Source: Alphaproteobacteria bacterium
GTDB taxonomy: Bacteria; Pseudomonadota; Alphaproteobacteria; Rs-D84
Assembly: GCA_017436325.1 (NCBI GenBank)
Contig: JAFSDI010000031.1
Coordinates: 1-49,049, forward strand
Direction of reading: 5' to 3'
DNA: 49,049 bases
Both the position numbers and the translations under genes were made by a program. This document shows, piece by piece, positions 17,476 through 25,402 of the stretch. Positions within the stretch are counted from its first letter, which is position 1. The number at the start of each line of letters is the position of its first letter. Under the pieces are notes generated by a model that made no database searches, was not told where the DNA came from, and saw nothing but the letters and a program-made list of their open reading frames with translations.

Positions 17476-18303
17476 ATGAAATTTTTTAATTCTTTAACCA
17501 TTTTATTTTCTGTGTTTTTTGTGTCACCTGTTCTTGGCGCGTCTGTTGTCGCCACTGTAAATGGAACACCAATTACAGATACTGATATCACAGCACGCAC
17601 AAAACTGATGGCACGTCAGGGCAAAACTTCAACTGATAATCGCCGCGTTGCACTGCAAAATATAATTGATGATGCAATCAAATTAGAATATGCAAAAAAC
17701 TTTAACGCAATCCCCGAAGATAAAATAATAGATACAGAATTAAAAAAAATGAATCTGGGCGAAATGACATTATCAGAAAAACAAATGGCACAGAATGCAT
17801 TACGCGCTGAAATCGCATGGCAAATTATTGTTGGACGCACTGTTTTGCCAACCGTCAGTATTTCAACAGAAGATATCACAAACGAAAGAAATAATTTAGC
17901 ACGTGAACACGGTCTGCCGATAGAGATGACTTTGGTGCGATTGACAGATATTCCAGTGGATGTTGCAAACAAATTAACAAAACCAAAATCATGTGATGAT
18001 GCCGTGGAAATGGCGCGCGCAATGGGTGGCATACCACAAAAATTTACAGCATTACAATATGAATTATCACCAGAAATTCGTAATCGTGTTGCAACACTGC
18101 CACTGATGAAATGGTCAAAGCACGAAGACGATTCTGTCTTGTTGGTGTGCAGTACAAAAAAAACAGATGAATATAAAAACCTTGATGAAATAATTAAACA
18201 AAATGCAACTTATAAGCAGGCCTTGTTCTTGGCAGACCAGCACTTAAAACAACTGCGCCGCAAGGCTGTAATTGTTGTAAATGACAACAGGTATAAATTA
18301 TGA
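17476..18303 (+). CDS. surA: SurA-like periplasmic chaperone, reduced
   Basis: A 275-residue exported protein. The signal peptide is MKFFNSLTILFSVFFVSPVLG, followed by the SurA N-terminal chaperone module starting VVATVNGTPITDTDI (about 24-38), which is the conserved opening of the SurA/PpiD/PrsA families. Only one parvulin-like segment follows (about 150-245) and it looks degenerate: it has GGIPQKFTALQYELSPEIR where active parvulins show GGDLGW. The usual SurA has two parvulin domains and about 430 residues. The place directly after lptD matches the usual lptD-surA order. A chaperone rather than isomerase role is inferred. Confidence 0.8.
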   Translation: MKFFNSLTILFSVFFVSPVLGASVVATVNGTPITDTDITARTKLMARQGKTSTDNRRVALQNIIDDAIKLEYAKNFNAIPEDKIIDTELKKMNLGEMTLSEKQMAQNALRAEIAWQIIVGRTVLPTVSISTEDITNERNNLAREHGLPIEMTLVRLTDIPVDVANKLTKPKSCDDAVEMARAMGGIPQKFTALQYELSPEIRNRVATLPLMKWSKHEDDSVLLVCSTKKTDEYKNLDEIIKQNATYKQALFLADQHLKQLRRKAVIVVNDNRYKL

Positions 18304-19406
18304 AGCCAATTTTATTTAATTTCACAAACGCAGAATTAGAAGCCTTTATCACAGAAATGGGACAACCAAAATTTCGCGCAAAACAAGTGCGTGAATGGTT
18401 GATGCGTGGCGCACCAAATTTTTCTGTAATGAAAAATATTCCTGAAAATTTACGTAAAGAACTGGACAATATCGCGCAAACATTGCCAGTTAGAATTATA
18501 AAAAAACTTGAATCGTCAGACGGCGAAACAACTAAATTTTTATTAGAATTATGTGATGGCGAACAGATTGAATCTGTTCTGATGCGAACAACATATGGCA
18601 ACAGTGTGTGCGTCAGTTCACAGGCAGGATGTGCAATGGGTTGTAAATTTTGTGCCAGCACATTGTTGGGACTTAAACGTAACTTAACATCAAATGAAAT
18701 TCTGGCACAGGTATTGACCGCACAGTGGGAATTACGCACGAACAAAGGTAACGAAAGTAATATCAGACCAAATGGTGATGCTAATAATGGTGACGTGTCG
18801 CATATTGTTATTATGGGGACAGGTGAGCCACTGCAAAATACAGAAAATGTTATTGATTTTATGGAACGTGCAAATTCAATACTTGGTATATCTTGGCGCA
18901 GGATAACTGTATCTACGTGTGGGATTGTTGATGGGATTGACCGCTTAATTGAATGGGGGCGGCCAATCAATCTTGCAATATCGTTGCATGCACCAACTGA
19001 TGAATTACGCGCACAAATAATGCCGATAAATAATCGATATAAAATATCAGATGTTTTATCTGCGGCATGGCGGTTTACAGAACTGCATAATCGCCAGCTG
19101 ATGATTGAATATATATTACTGGGGCGAAAAAATAAAGATGGCGAAACAGTCCTGTATAATGCAACACCAGAATATGCAGAAAAGCTATCAGAATTATTAC
19201 GTGGAAAAAATTGTATGGTGAATTTAATACCATGGAATACAGTTGATGAGCGCGACTTTGCGTCTTTGTCTGGAAATGCAGTTCACAGATTTCAAGACAT
19301 TCTAATCAAAAATGGGATACATACACGCATTCGCCGTGAACGCGGAACTGATATTGGTTCTGCCTGTGGTCAATTGCGCTTAAATAATGCAAAGAAAATT
19401 TCTTGA
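18300..19406 (+). CDS. rlmN: 23S rRNA/tRNA adenine-C2 methyltransferase RlmN
   Basis: A 368-residue radical-SAM enzyme that methylates A2503 of 23S rRNA and A37 of some tRNAs. The CxxxCxxC iron-sulfur motif is Cys111, Cys115 and Cys118 (GCAMGCKFC). The second catalytic Cys is Cys356 in GSACGQL, and the GTGEPLQN motif is near residue 173. The ATG overlaps the TGA stop of the upstream gene (ATGA), giving coupling. It closes the lptF-lptD-surA-rlmN unit. Confidence 0.96.
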   Translation: MKPILFNFTNAELEAFITEMGQPKFRAKQVREWLMRGAPNFSVMKNIPENLRKELDNIAQTLPVRIIKKLESSDGETTKFLLELCDGEQIESVLMRTTYGNSVCVSSQAGCAMGCKFCASTLLGLKRNLTSNEILAQVLTAQWELRTNKGNESNIRPNGDANNGDVSHIVIMGTGEPLQNTENVIDFMERANSILGISWRRITVSTCGIVDGIDRLIEWGRPINLAISLHAPTDELRAQIMPINNRYKISDVLSAAWRFTELHNRQLMIEYILLGRKNKDGETVLYNATPEYAEKLSELLRGKNCMVNLIPWNTVDERDFASLSGNAVHRFQDILIKNGIHTRIRRERGTDIGSACGQLRLNNAKKIS

Positions 19407-19541
19407 AAGGTTTTTTGAAGCCCGATAAAAAAGGTGGGGGGATGGGTATGTTAAGCATCCTTGTCATCAATGTGGATTGACCATATAATGACAATTTTTT
19501 TGCAAAAAAAATTATTTTAATGAATGCGGTTAATATATAAA
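19407..19541. other. Intergenic space after rlmN
   Basis: AT-rich with a G-run (GGTGGGGGGATGGG) and a short inverted repeat GGATG/CATCC near 19439-19463. There is no T-run suitable for a standard rlmN terminator, and no gene. Confidence 0.4.
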
Positions 19542-19600
19542 AACACCGGCGGGGGAGGAGGCAAAACCGCCGGTGTTCTTTCTGTGTTTTGCCACAGAAA
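19542..19600 (-). terminator. Two hairpins ending the leader B operon
   Basis: A perfect 11-pair stem, AACACCGGCGG/CCGCCGGTGTT (19542-19552 with 19567-19577), followed on the minus strand by TTTTATAT. A second eight-pair stem (19579-19586 with 19593-19600) lies between it and the stop codon at 19618. The order fits transcription termination of the minus operon. Confidence 0.8.
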
Positions 19601-19617
19601 CTGTTAATAATTTATTT

Positions 19618-20664
19618 TTAATCGCACTTGTATTTCCAAACATTAGGCATGCTAGAATAATCAGACAGGCCGCTTGTGTTATGATACATTCCACCAACTT
19701 GCTCACACGTTGCATCTGGCCAGATTTCATACAGGTATTGTCCATTTATACGTGCAGATGGGCCGGTTATAAAAAAATTATCATTATAATCAGCATACAT
19801 AAATGTACGCATAAAAACGCCTGACGGCAATATACAATCTGTTGAAATTCCAGAAAATAAATTTTCTGGAATATAGTCTATAGATGTACCCAGAAACGTA
19901 CTTTTAAACATATTTTCTGTTGGACATCCAAAAATTCCATCAAATAGCGTATCAGGTATAATACCAAATCCTGTACTAAAAAACGTGTACATAAATCGTG
20001 GTTGCGAACCATCTGCCAATGTTCCAAATATCGCCCCCAGTGAACCATTTATTTCTATAATACTCGCTGCGTTCATATCCATATAGCTTTCTGTATGATT
20101 AAATGATATTGTTGTTATATTAGATGCAGTGTTATACTTTGTGGCTTTACCTGCAAATTTGATTGTGTAAACACCGTCTGACAGATATGTATGAGAATAT
20201 GATGTCAACTTAGTATCATTATTTCTTGATATAGTTTCTATATTTCCATCGCCCCAGTCAACAATAAATTCGCCTGCAGCACTGATATCAAATATAAATG
20301 TTGTTACATGGTTTTCAGTATAATTTGTATCGTATTTTAAAGAAAATTTGTATTCAATTTCTTTCTTTATCAACGTTTCGACTGCTTGAATTGTGGCGGT
20401 GGTGTCGGCGACCTGAAGTGTCGCGAATTCGCCATTACCGTAATCGGTGGTCTTTTCACCGTTTAAAATTTCATTTGCGACATCAACCGCCGTCAGCAAG
20501 TATTTCATATTTGCAACTTGCATTGGATTGTCCGCCTTTATTGGTACAGAAATATCCCATTTCTGTGCAATTAATTTATGCACATAGTCCACATTTACAA
20601 TCTGTGCTGCGTGCGCACATATCGCCACAAAGCAGCCAATCAGACTAACCAATATCTTTTTCAT
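19618..20664 (-). CDS. Surface-type protein with PKD-like domain
   Basis: A 348-residue exported protein. After the signal peptide (MKKILVSLIGCFVAICAHA) there is a helical segment opening IVNVDYVHKLIAQKWD. The middle (about 123-170) contains FIVDWGDGNIETISR and SHTYLSDGVYTIKFAG, the hallmark WGDG and HTY elements of a PKD-like beta-sandwich. The C-terminal half (about 185-320) has repeated segments of the type IPxxLFxGI and MFxxTFxG, like BspA-type or DUF285 surface repeats. These domain types are common in proteins that bind host or other cells. AAGGGGGG precedes the ATG. It is second in the leader B operon. Confidence 0.8.
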   Translation of the reverse strand: MKKILVSLIGCFVAICAHAAQIVNVDYVHKLIAQKWDISVPIKADNPMQVANMKYLLTAVDVANEILNGEKTTDYGNGEFATLQVADTTATIQAVETLIKKEIEYKFSLKYDTNYTENHVTTFIFDISAAGEFIVDWGDGNIETISRNNDTKLTSYSHTYLSDGVYTIKFAGKATKYNTASNITTISFNHTESYMDMNAASIIEINGSLGAIFGTLADGSQPRFMYTFFSTGFGIIPDTLFDGIFGCPTENMFKSTFLGTSIDYIPENLFSGISTDCILPSGVFMRTFMYADYNDNFFITGPSARINGQYLYEIWPDATCEQVGGMYHNTSGLSDYSSMPNVWKYKCD

Positions 20665-20676
20665 ATCTGCCCCCCT

Positions 20677-20904
20677 TTATTCCGCAGTTGGCAGAGTTGG
20701 TGTTGTTGCATACATTGTGCCAGTAACCGTATAGGTTCCCGCCATTGTTTGATTTGCGGATGCCGATGTGTCAACCTTAGACGATATAGCGGTTGCGATT
20801 TGTGATGCGACCTGTTCGCGCATATATGCACTGGATGGAATACTGGCAATTGCCGGCGCAGTTGTTGAAATTAGTGTAAGTGTTAATATAAATGTCTTTT
20901 TCAT
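20677..20904 (-). CDS. Short secreted protein, head of a surface-protein family
   Basis: A 75-residue product with a signal peptide (MKKTFILTLTLISTTAPAIA), then a helical piece SSAYMREQVASQIATAI and a Ser/Thr-rich tail ending TPTLPTAE. The start at 20904 is fixed by AGGAGGG six bases upstream. It looks like the N-terminal module of a larger surface or fibre protein: the same layout (signal peptide, short amphipathic segment with an aromatic residue) begins its operon partner and the protein after leader C. It may be a complete small protein or a family member shortened by an early stop. Confidence 0.65.
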   Translation of the reverse strand: MKKTFILTLTLISTTAPAIASIPSSAYMREQVASQIATAISSKVDTSASANQTMAGTYTVTGTMYATTPTLPTAE

Positions 20905-20935
20905 TTGTGCCCTCCTGCTTGGTTGGTTGTTAATT

Positions 20936-20966
20936 AAAAAACCACTGAAAGTCTTTCTTTTAGTGG
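20936..20966 (-). terminator. Terminator within leader RNA B
   Basis: On the minus strand CCACTAAAAG pairs with CTTTCAGTGG with one mismatch (CCACT/AGTGG at 20962-20966 with 20942-20946), followed by T6. It precedes the ribosome site of the 75-residue gene. Confidence 0.8.
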
Positions 20967-21160
20967 TCAGGAGGTTCAGAACAATCAATACGTATTGTGC
21001 TGCTTATTCAGTATATTCGCAAGCCCTCCTGACCCATATCGGTCAGGAGATAAGTTTTCCAACATATAAAAAACACGCCAAACGGCGCGCCAAAATTATA
21101 TTGGACGCGTATTGCAAGGGTTCTGACACCCCATCATCAACAAGACCATTGATGACATTT
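20936..21160 (-). ncRNA. Structured leader RNA B (member 2 of three)
   Basis: Transcript order on the minus strand: P1 TCATCAA/TTGATGA (21149-21155 with 21134-21140), P2 GGGT-GTCAGA-ACCC (21118-21131), pseudoknot strand CAATACG (21108-21114), a GC-rich section with GGCGCGCC, P4 CTCCTGACC/GGTCAGGAG (21041-21049 with 21026-21034), P5 GCTT/AAGC (21002-21024) with loop GCGAATATACTGAAT, and P6 ACAAT/ATTGT (20981-20998). The P6 loop contains CGTATTG, complementary to the pseudoknot strand. The P4 5' arm is repeated as CCTCCTGACC (20965-20974), which overlaps the terminator stem by two bases. The element layout matches A and C although most paired bases differ. Confidence 0.8.
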
Positions 21161-21162
21161 GA

Positions 21163-21191
21163 ATTCTATATGAAAATACATAAAAAAACAA
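21163..21191 (-). promoter_or_regulatory. Promoter of leader RNA B
   Basis: On the minus strand TTGTTT (21186-21191), 17-base spacer, TAGAAT (21163-21168). The predicted start falls just before hairpin P1. Confidence 0.45.
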
Positions 21192-21211
21192 TTATTTTTT
21201 TTACAATAAAT

Positions 21212-21233
21212 ATCCCGCTATTTTTAGCGGGAT
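21212..21233 (-). terminator. Terminator of the ABC transporter operon
   Basis: ATCCCGCTA-AAAA-TAGCGGGAT followed on the minus strand by ATTTATT, directly after the permease stop codon. It separates this operon from leader B. Confidence 0.85.
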
Positions 21234-21236
21234 TTT

Positions 21237-22454
21237 CTATTCATACCGTAAACTGTCAATCGGATTTAATTTTGCAGCCTTCATCGCAGGCATAACACCA
21301 GACGATAATCCAACAATAACAGCAACCGATACAGATAACACAACCGGCCACATACTGAATGGAACGTTATAGCCAAGTATAAAGCGCCCGACACCTTGGG
21401 ATAAACCAACGCCAATCAATAATCCAATCATCGAACCAATAAATGATATCAATACTGATTCTGATAAAAACTGAATTATAATCATTTTCTCTTGGGCACC
21501 AATGGCCTTGCGTATGCCAATTTCACGTGTGCGTTCTGCAACAGACACCAGCATCATATTCATAATACCAATCGCACCAACCAATAGCGATACCGCTGCA
21601 ATCGCAATCAATAACAATTTTAAATACCCAGTAACTGTCGTCATAGTTTCCATAATTTGCTTCATATCCATAATCTGAAAGTCATCAACAGCATCTTCTT
21701 TTAGTCTATGTCTTTGACGCAAAAGCGCTGTCATTTGCTCAATCGCCATATTATTATCAGAATCTGGCAATAATTTTATCGCAACCATTCCAACAGAATT
21801 TGGAAAACGCGAACCCTGCAGACGCTTTTTAAGCGTGGTAATGGGAATAATTATCATATCGTCTTGACTGCCCATCGCACTGTCGCCCTTTGCCTTGGTG
21901 ACACCGACAATCACAAATGGTGTATTTTGAATTCGGATAACTTCGCCAACAGGATTTTTAGGCAACCCAAGTTCTTCGGCGGTTTCTGGGCCAATAACAG
22001 CATATGTCGATGCGTTCCGAACCGCGGACATATCAAAAAATGTGCCATATTCAACCTCTATATTCTGAACAATCGCATAATCTGGATAAACACCAACCAT
22101 CGATGTGCCCCAGTTCTTGTTACCATAAATCGCCTGAGCCGCACCATTTTGTACAGGAGTAACAGCCATTACATCAGGTAATCGCGCAATAAATTCTGCA
22201 TCTTGTATGGTCAAGGTATTTCTGCTGCCCGTTCTGACACCCGCCTGTTGCGCAGCCCCAGCACGTATCATTATCGTATTCGTACCAAGAGATGAAAACT
22301 GGTCTGTTATCGATTTTTGAACCGTTTCACCAACCGCAACCATTATAACAACCGCCATAACACCAATTATAATACCCAAAACCGTCAAAAATGAACGTAT
22401 CTTATTACCACTGATTGACAGCCAAGATTCTTTTAATATGTCGTTAAATGTCAT
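21237..22454 (-). CDS. MacB-type ABC transporter permease
   Basis: A 405-residue permease of the MacB/FtsX superfamily. One membrane helix is near the N-terminus (about 18-42), then a large periplasmic MacB_PCD domain (about 45-270), then three helices (about 285-395) around the conserved ERTREIGIRKAIGA coupling motif (about 313-326). It pairs with the ATPase gene 21 bases upstream. Such pairs act as mechanotransmission pumps or lipoprotein/toxin exporters; no adaptor (MacA-like) gene is adjacent, so the substrate cannot be stated. Confidence 0.9.
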   Translation of the reverse strand: MTFNDILKESWLSISGNKIRSFLTVLGIIIGVMAVVIMVAVGETVQKSITDQFSSLGTNTIMIRAGAAQQAGVRTGSRNTLTIQDAEFIARLPDVMAVTPVQNGAAQAIYGNKNWGTSMVGVYPDYAIVQNIEVEYGTFFDMSAVRNASTYAVIGPETAEELGLPKNPVGEVIRIQNTPFVIVGVTKAKGDSAMGSQDDMIIIPITTLKKRLQGSRFPNSVGMVAIKLLPDSDNNMAIEQMTALLRQRHRLKEDAVDDFQIMDMKQIMETMTTVTGYLKLLLIAIAAVSLLVGAIGIMNMMLVSVAERTREIGIRKAIGAQEKMIIIQFLSESVLISFIGSMIGLLIGVGLSQGVGRFILGYNVPFSMWPVVLSVSVAVIVGLSSGVMPAMKAAKLNPIDSLRYE

Positions 22455-22475
22455 CTTTTAATCCTTGTATAATTG

Positions 22476-23198
22476 TTATAAATTCTTGTCATCACGTGGA
22501 ACAGGGCCATCATAATTAATCTTGCCGTCACGAATATGAATTAGCCGGTCTGCATATTTGGCAATGTCAAATTCATGGGTAATCATAACAATCGTAATAC
22601 CCAAGTCTTTATTTAACTGCTTGAAAAACTTTAAAATTTCATTCCCCATTTTGCTGTCCAAGGCACCAGTCGGTTCGTCCGCAAGAATTAACTTTGGATT
22701 CCCAGCCAGCGCACGCGCAATCGCAACCCTTTGCTTCATTCCGCCTGATAATTGCGTTGGCAGATATGATTCAAAATTCTCTAGCCCGACACGCTTTAAC
22801 ATTTCACGCGCACGGGTTATACGTTCACCCATAGGAAGGCCACGATACATCAATGGCAACATAACATTGTCCAAAACACTGCGCTTTGGCAATAAATTAA
22901 ACTGCTGAAAAACAAATCCAATATATTCATTTCTAAATGTCGCCAATTCATCTGTTGTCAGACCTGTTACATCACTGTCATATAACTCATACACACCAGA
23001 TGTTGGTGTATCTAAGGCACCAATAATATTCATACACGTTGATTTCCCAGATCCAGACGGCCCCATAATCGCAACAAATTCACCAGACTTTATCGTAAAG
23101 TTTATATCAAACAATACCTGTTGCACACCACCCAGTTCCAGTGGGAAGCTTTTGTTTATATGCTTCATAGAAATAATATTTTCTTGGGATTTTGACAT
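22476..23198 (-). CDS. MacB/LolD-type ABC transporter ATPase
   Basis: A 240-residue ATP-binding subunit. Walker A GPSGSGKST (about 47-55), Q-loop FVFQQFNLLP, signature LSGGMKQR, Walker B LILADEPTGALD and H-loop THE are all intact. MSKS at 23198 is chosen because AAGAGA lies six bases upstream; a start two codons earlier is possible. It is cotranscribed with the permease that follows and powers it. Confidence 0.93.
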   Translation of the reverse strand: MSKSQENIISMKHINKSFPLELGGVQQVLFDINFTIKSGEFVAIMGPSGSGKSTCMNIIGALDTPTSGVYELYDSDVTGLTTDELATFRNEYIGFVFQQFNLLPKRSVLDNVMLPLMYRGLPMGERITRAREMLKRVGLENFESYLPTQLSGGMKQRVAIARALAGNPKLILADEPTGALDSKMGNEILKFFKQLNKDLGITIVMITHEFDIAKYADRLIHIRDGKINYDGPVPRDDKNL

Positions 23199-23283
23199 AT
23201 ACATTCTCTTTTATAAACGCGTCTTTATTATATCATTTCTGATACCATATATCAATATCCACAGAAAAAAAACCTGAAAAAAA

Positions 23284-23303
23284 GCCCCGTATTATTTAGG
23301 GGC
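23284..23303 (-). terminator. Terminator after the Yip1-type gene
   Basis: GCCCC/GGGGC hairpin followed on the minus strand by T7, directly downstream of the stop at 23309. Confidence 0.85.
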
Positions 23304-23308
23304 AATGC

Positions 23309-23905
23309 TTATACCAAACAAGCTAAGGTCGCACTGGTGTTCTTTAACATAAACCAACCAATCCGATAATCTGTCGCATATACAGTTAACATAAATAGTA
23401 TTAATATACCAATCACAATTATAACATTTACTTTCTTGCCACGCATACAATACACAGCAATATTGTAAAATAAAAACAATACATATAAATCAACTAATAT
23501 ACTTATAGTCCACATAGACGTACAATTAAATGCCAGTGCATTTAAAACTAAAATCATTGGATATATAAAAAATATAGATGCCAGACCCTTTATCGCAATT
23601 TCCCAATCACGTTCACCGCCAGTGATTTCAGATATCAACATCATCAAACCACCAAAGACAAATAATAATGCAACCGCCAATACAGGAACAACAATTATCG
23701 CAGTAAATATCGCACCAACAGTTATCGTTGCGCCACCAAGTAGTCTGATTATTAAGACTAAACAACCGCCTAGTAATCCGTACAAGAAAGCACGCAACAT
23801 TGATTCTTCCATATTTCCATCAGCAACAATTTTTGTAAAATAGCGCTTTGGATTAACAATAATATTTTTTATGTGCTTTAGTGTATTTTTAGTCTTTTTG
23901 AACAT
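23309..23905 (-). CDS. Yip1-family membrane protein
   Basis: A 198-residue integral membrane protein. A basic N-terminus (NTLKHIKNIIVNPKRYF) resembles the opening of bacterial Yip1-domain proteins, which typically have an invariant short Pro motif ahead of the first helix. Five hydrophobic segments follow (about 40-60, 64-90, 105-125, 130-152 and 160-178). Yip1 proteins have no established reaction in bacteria. The gene stands alone, divergent from der. Confidence 0.75.
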   Translation of the reverse strand: MFKKTKNTLKHIKNIIVNPKRYFTKIVADGNMEESMLRAFLYGLLGGCLVLIIRLLGGATITVGAIFTAIIVVPVLAVALLFVFGGLMMLISEITGGERDWEIAIKGLASIFFIYPMILVLNALAFNCTSMWTISILVDLYVLFLFYNIAVYCMRGKKVNVIIVIGILILFMLTVYATDYRIGWFMLKNTSATLACLV

Positions 23906-23975
23906 ATTTGTATACCTATATTTGATTATTTATATTTTTGCTTTATAATTACAAAAAATCAATGGAAAAAAAATA

Positions 23976-25313
23976 ATGATGAAAGTTGTAATTGCAGGTC
24001 GCCCTAATACGGGTAAATCAACATTGTTTAACGCACTGACCGGAACGCGTGATGCACTGGTTCACGACAGACCAGGGGTTACACGCGATACAATATCCGG
24101 TAATTTTAAGTCGCGCCCGTATATGCTGTATGACACAGCAGGTTTGGAACGCGCAAGTTCTGGTATCGCACAAGATTCTACAAATATGGCACTGAATGCA
24201 ATATCAGATGCAAATGCAGTCTTGTTTGTCGTTGATGGTCGTGTCGGATTAACAGGCGATGATATTGAATGGGCAAAACTTGTACGCAGAAAAACACGCG
24301 CGCCTGTGCTGTTATTGGTAAATAAAAGCGAATCGAATAAAAGACTGACAGATACACACGATTTTTATAAACTAGGTTTTGGCGAACCAACATTAATTTC
24401 AGCGGAACACAAACTGGGATTCGATGAATTGTTCGCGTTTCTTGATAATATTGCAGGCGAACAAAATACAGAAACCGTCAATACAGATACACAAACCGAC
24501 AGTCGTATAAAAATCGCAATACTTGGTCAGCCAAATGTCGGCAAATCTACGTTCGTCAATCGTGTTCTGGGACACACAAGACAAATTGTTATGGATGCCC
24601 CAGGTGTTACACGTGATACTGTAAAAATCCCAACTAATTTTTATGGACGCGACATTGTATTGATGGATACTGCCGGACTGCGCCGTAAAGCAGGGGTGAC
24701 AGATGACGTTGAAACACTGTCCGCACTAAAATCACTGGATGCAATCGAAAAATCAGATGTTGTAATATTAATGGTTGACGCAACACGAAACATCGAAAAT
24801 CAGGCACTTTCCATCGCAGCACGCGTTTATAACGCAGGCAAGATTTTGTGTGTTGCACTTAATAAGTGGGACCTTGTTGAACCAGAAATTCGTGATGAAA
24901 AACTGTTGAAACTAAAACACCAATTTTCAAATTCTTTTCATCAGATTGTAAAGCCTATGATTTTAGCGGTATCTGCTGAGACCGGAACCGGTATTCAAAA
25001 TATGTTCAAGCGAATTTATCAACAATACGATATCGCAACAACTAAGGCACCAACCAGCCTAATTAACAGAATTATAGAACGTCTGGTCGCGGAACGACAA
25101 CCACCATTATCAAGACTAAAACGACCAATGAAAATAAAATTTGCACGTCAAACAGGACGATACCCAATGCGCATAACTATTAATGTTGGTGGCGCATCAG
25201 ATATCCCAGAATCTTATACAAGATATTTAAGACGCGGAATCGCAACTGCACTGAACTGGGAACATTTACCAGTTGTGTTAGAGTACGAAAAAACAGAAAA
25301 TCCATACGATTAA
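23976..25313 (+). CDS. der: Ribosome assembly GTPase Der (EngA)
   Basis: A 445-residue protein with two tandem GTPase domains that supports 50S subunit maturation. Domain 1 has G1 GRPNTGKST (about 8-16) and G3 DTAG; domain 2 has G1 GQPNVGKST (about 185-193), G3 DTAG and NKWD. A KH-like C-terminal domain follows from about 350. It starts with two ATG codons; a TATAAT box lies at 23944-23949. Length and motifs are normal. Confidence 0.97.
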   Translation: MMKVVIAGRPNTGKSTLFNALTGTRDALVHDRPGVTRDTISGNFKSRPYMLYDTAGLERASSGIAQDSTNMALNAISDANAVLFVVDGRVGLTGDDIEWAKLVRRKTRAPVLLLVNKSESNKRLTDTHDFYKLGFGEPTLISAEHKLGFDELFAFLDNIAGEQNTETVNTDTQTDSRIKIAILGQPNVGKSTFVNRVLGHTRQIVMDAPGVTRDTVKIPTNFYGRDIVLMDTAGLRRKAGVTDDVETLSALKSLDAIEKSDVVILMVDATRNIENQALSIAARVYNAGKILCVALNKWDLVEPEIRDEKLLKLKHQFSNSFHQIVKPMILAVSAETGTGIQNMFKRIYQQYDIATTKAPTSLINRIIERLVAERQPPLSRLKRPMKIKFARQTGRYPMRITINVGGASDIPESYTRYLRRGIATALNWEHLPVVLEYEKTENPYD

Positions 25314-25340
25314 AAAATTTTAAAATTAAGATTATAATAT

Positions 25341-25370
25341 TTGCCTTGCTTTCTGTTTTTGTGTTATAAT
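25341..25370 (+). promoter_or_regulatory. Promoter of the pil operon
   Basis: TTGCCT (25341-25346), 18-base spacer, TATAAT (25365-25370). AGAGAGA (about 25389-25397) serves as ribosome site for the TTG start at 25403. Confidence 0.6.
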
Positions 25371-25402
25371 TGTACAAAGACATTAGATAGAGAGAGATTT
25401 TT

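Noticed and set aside
20936..21160. T-box, SAM, cobalamin, c-di-GMP or tmRNA identity for the leaders
   Set aside because: None of the conserved boxes of these classes (for example the T-box TGGNACCGCG or the B12 box) is present in all three copies.
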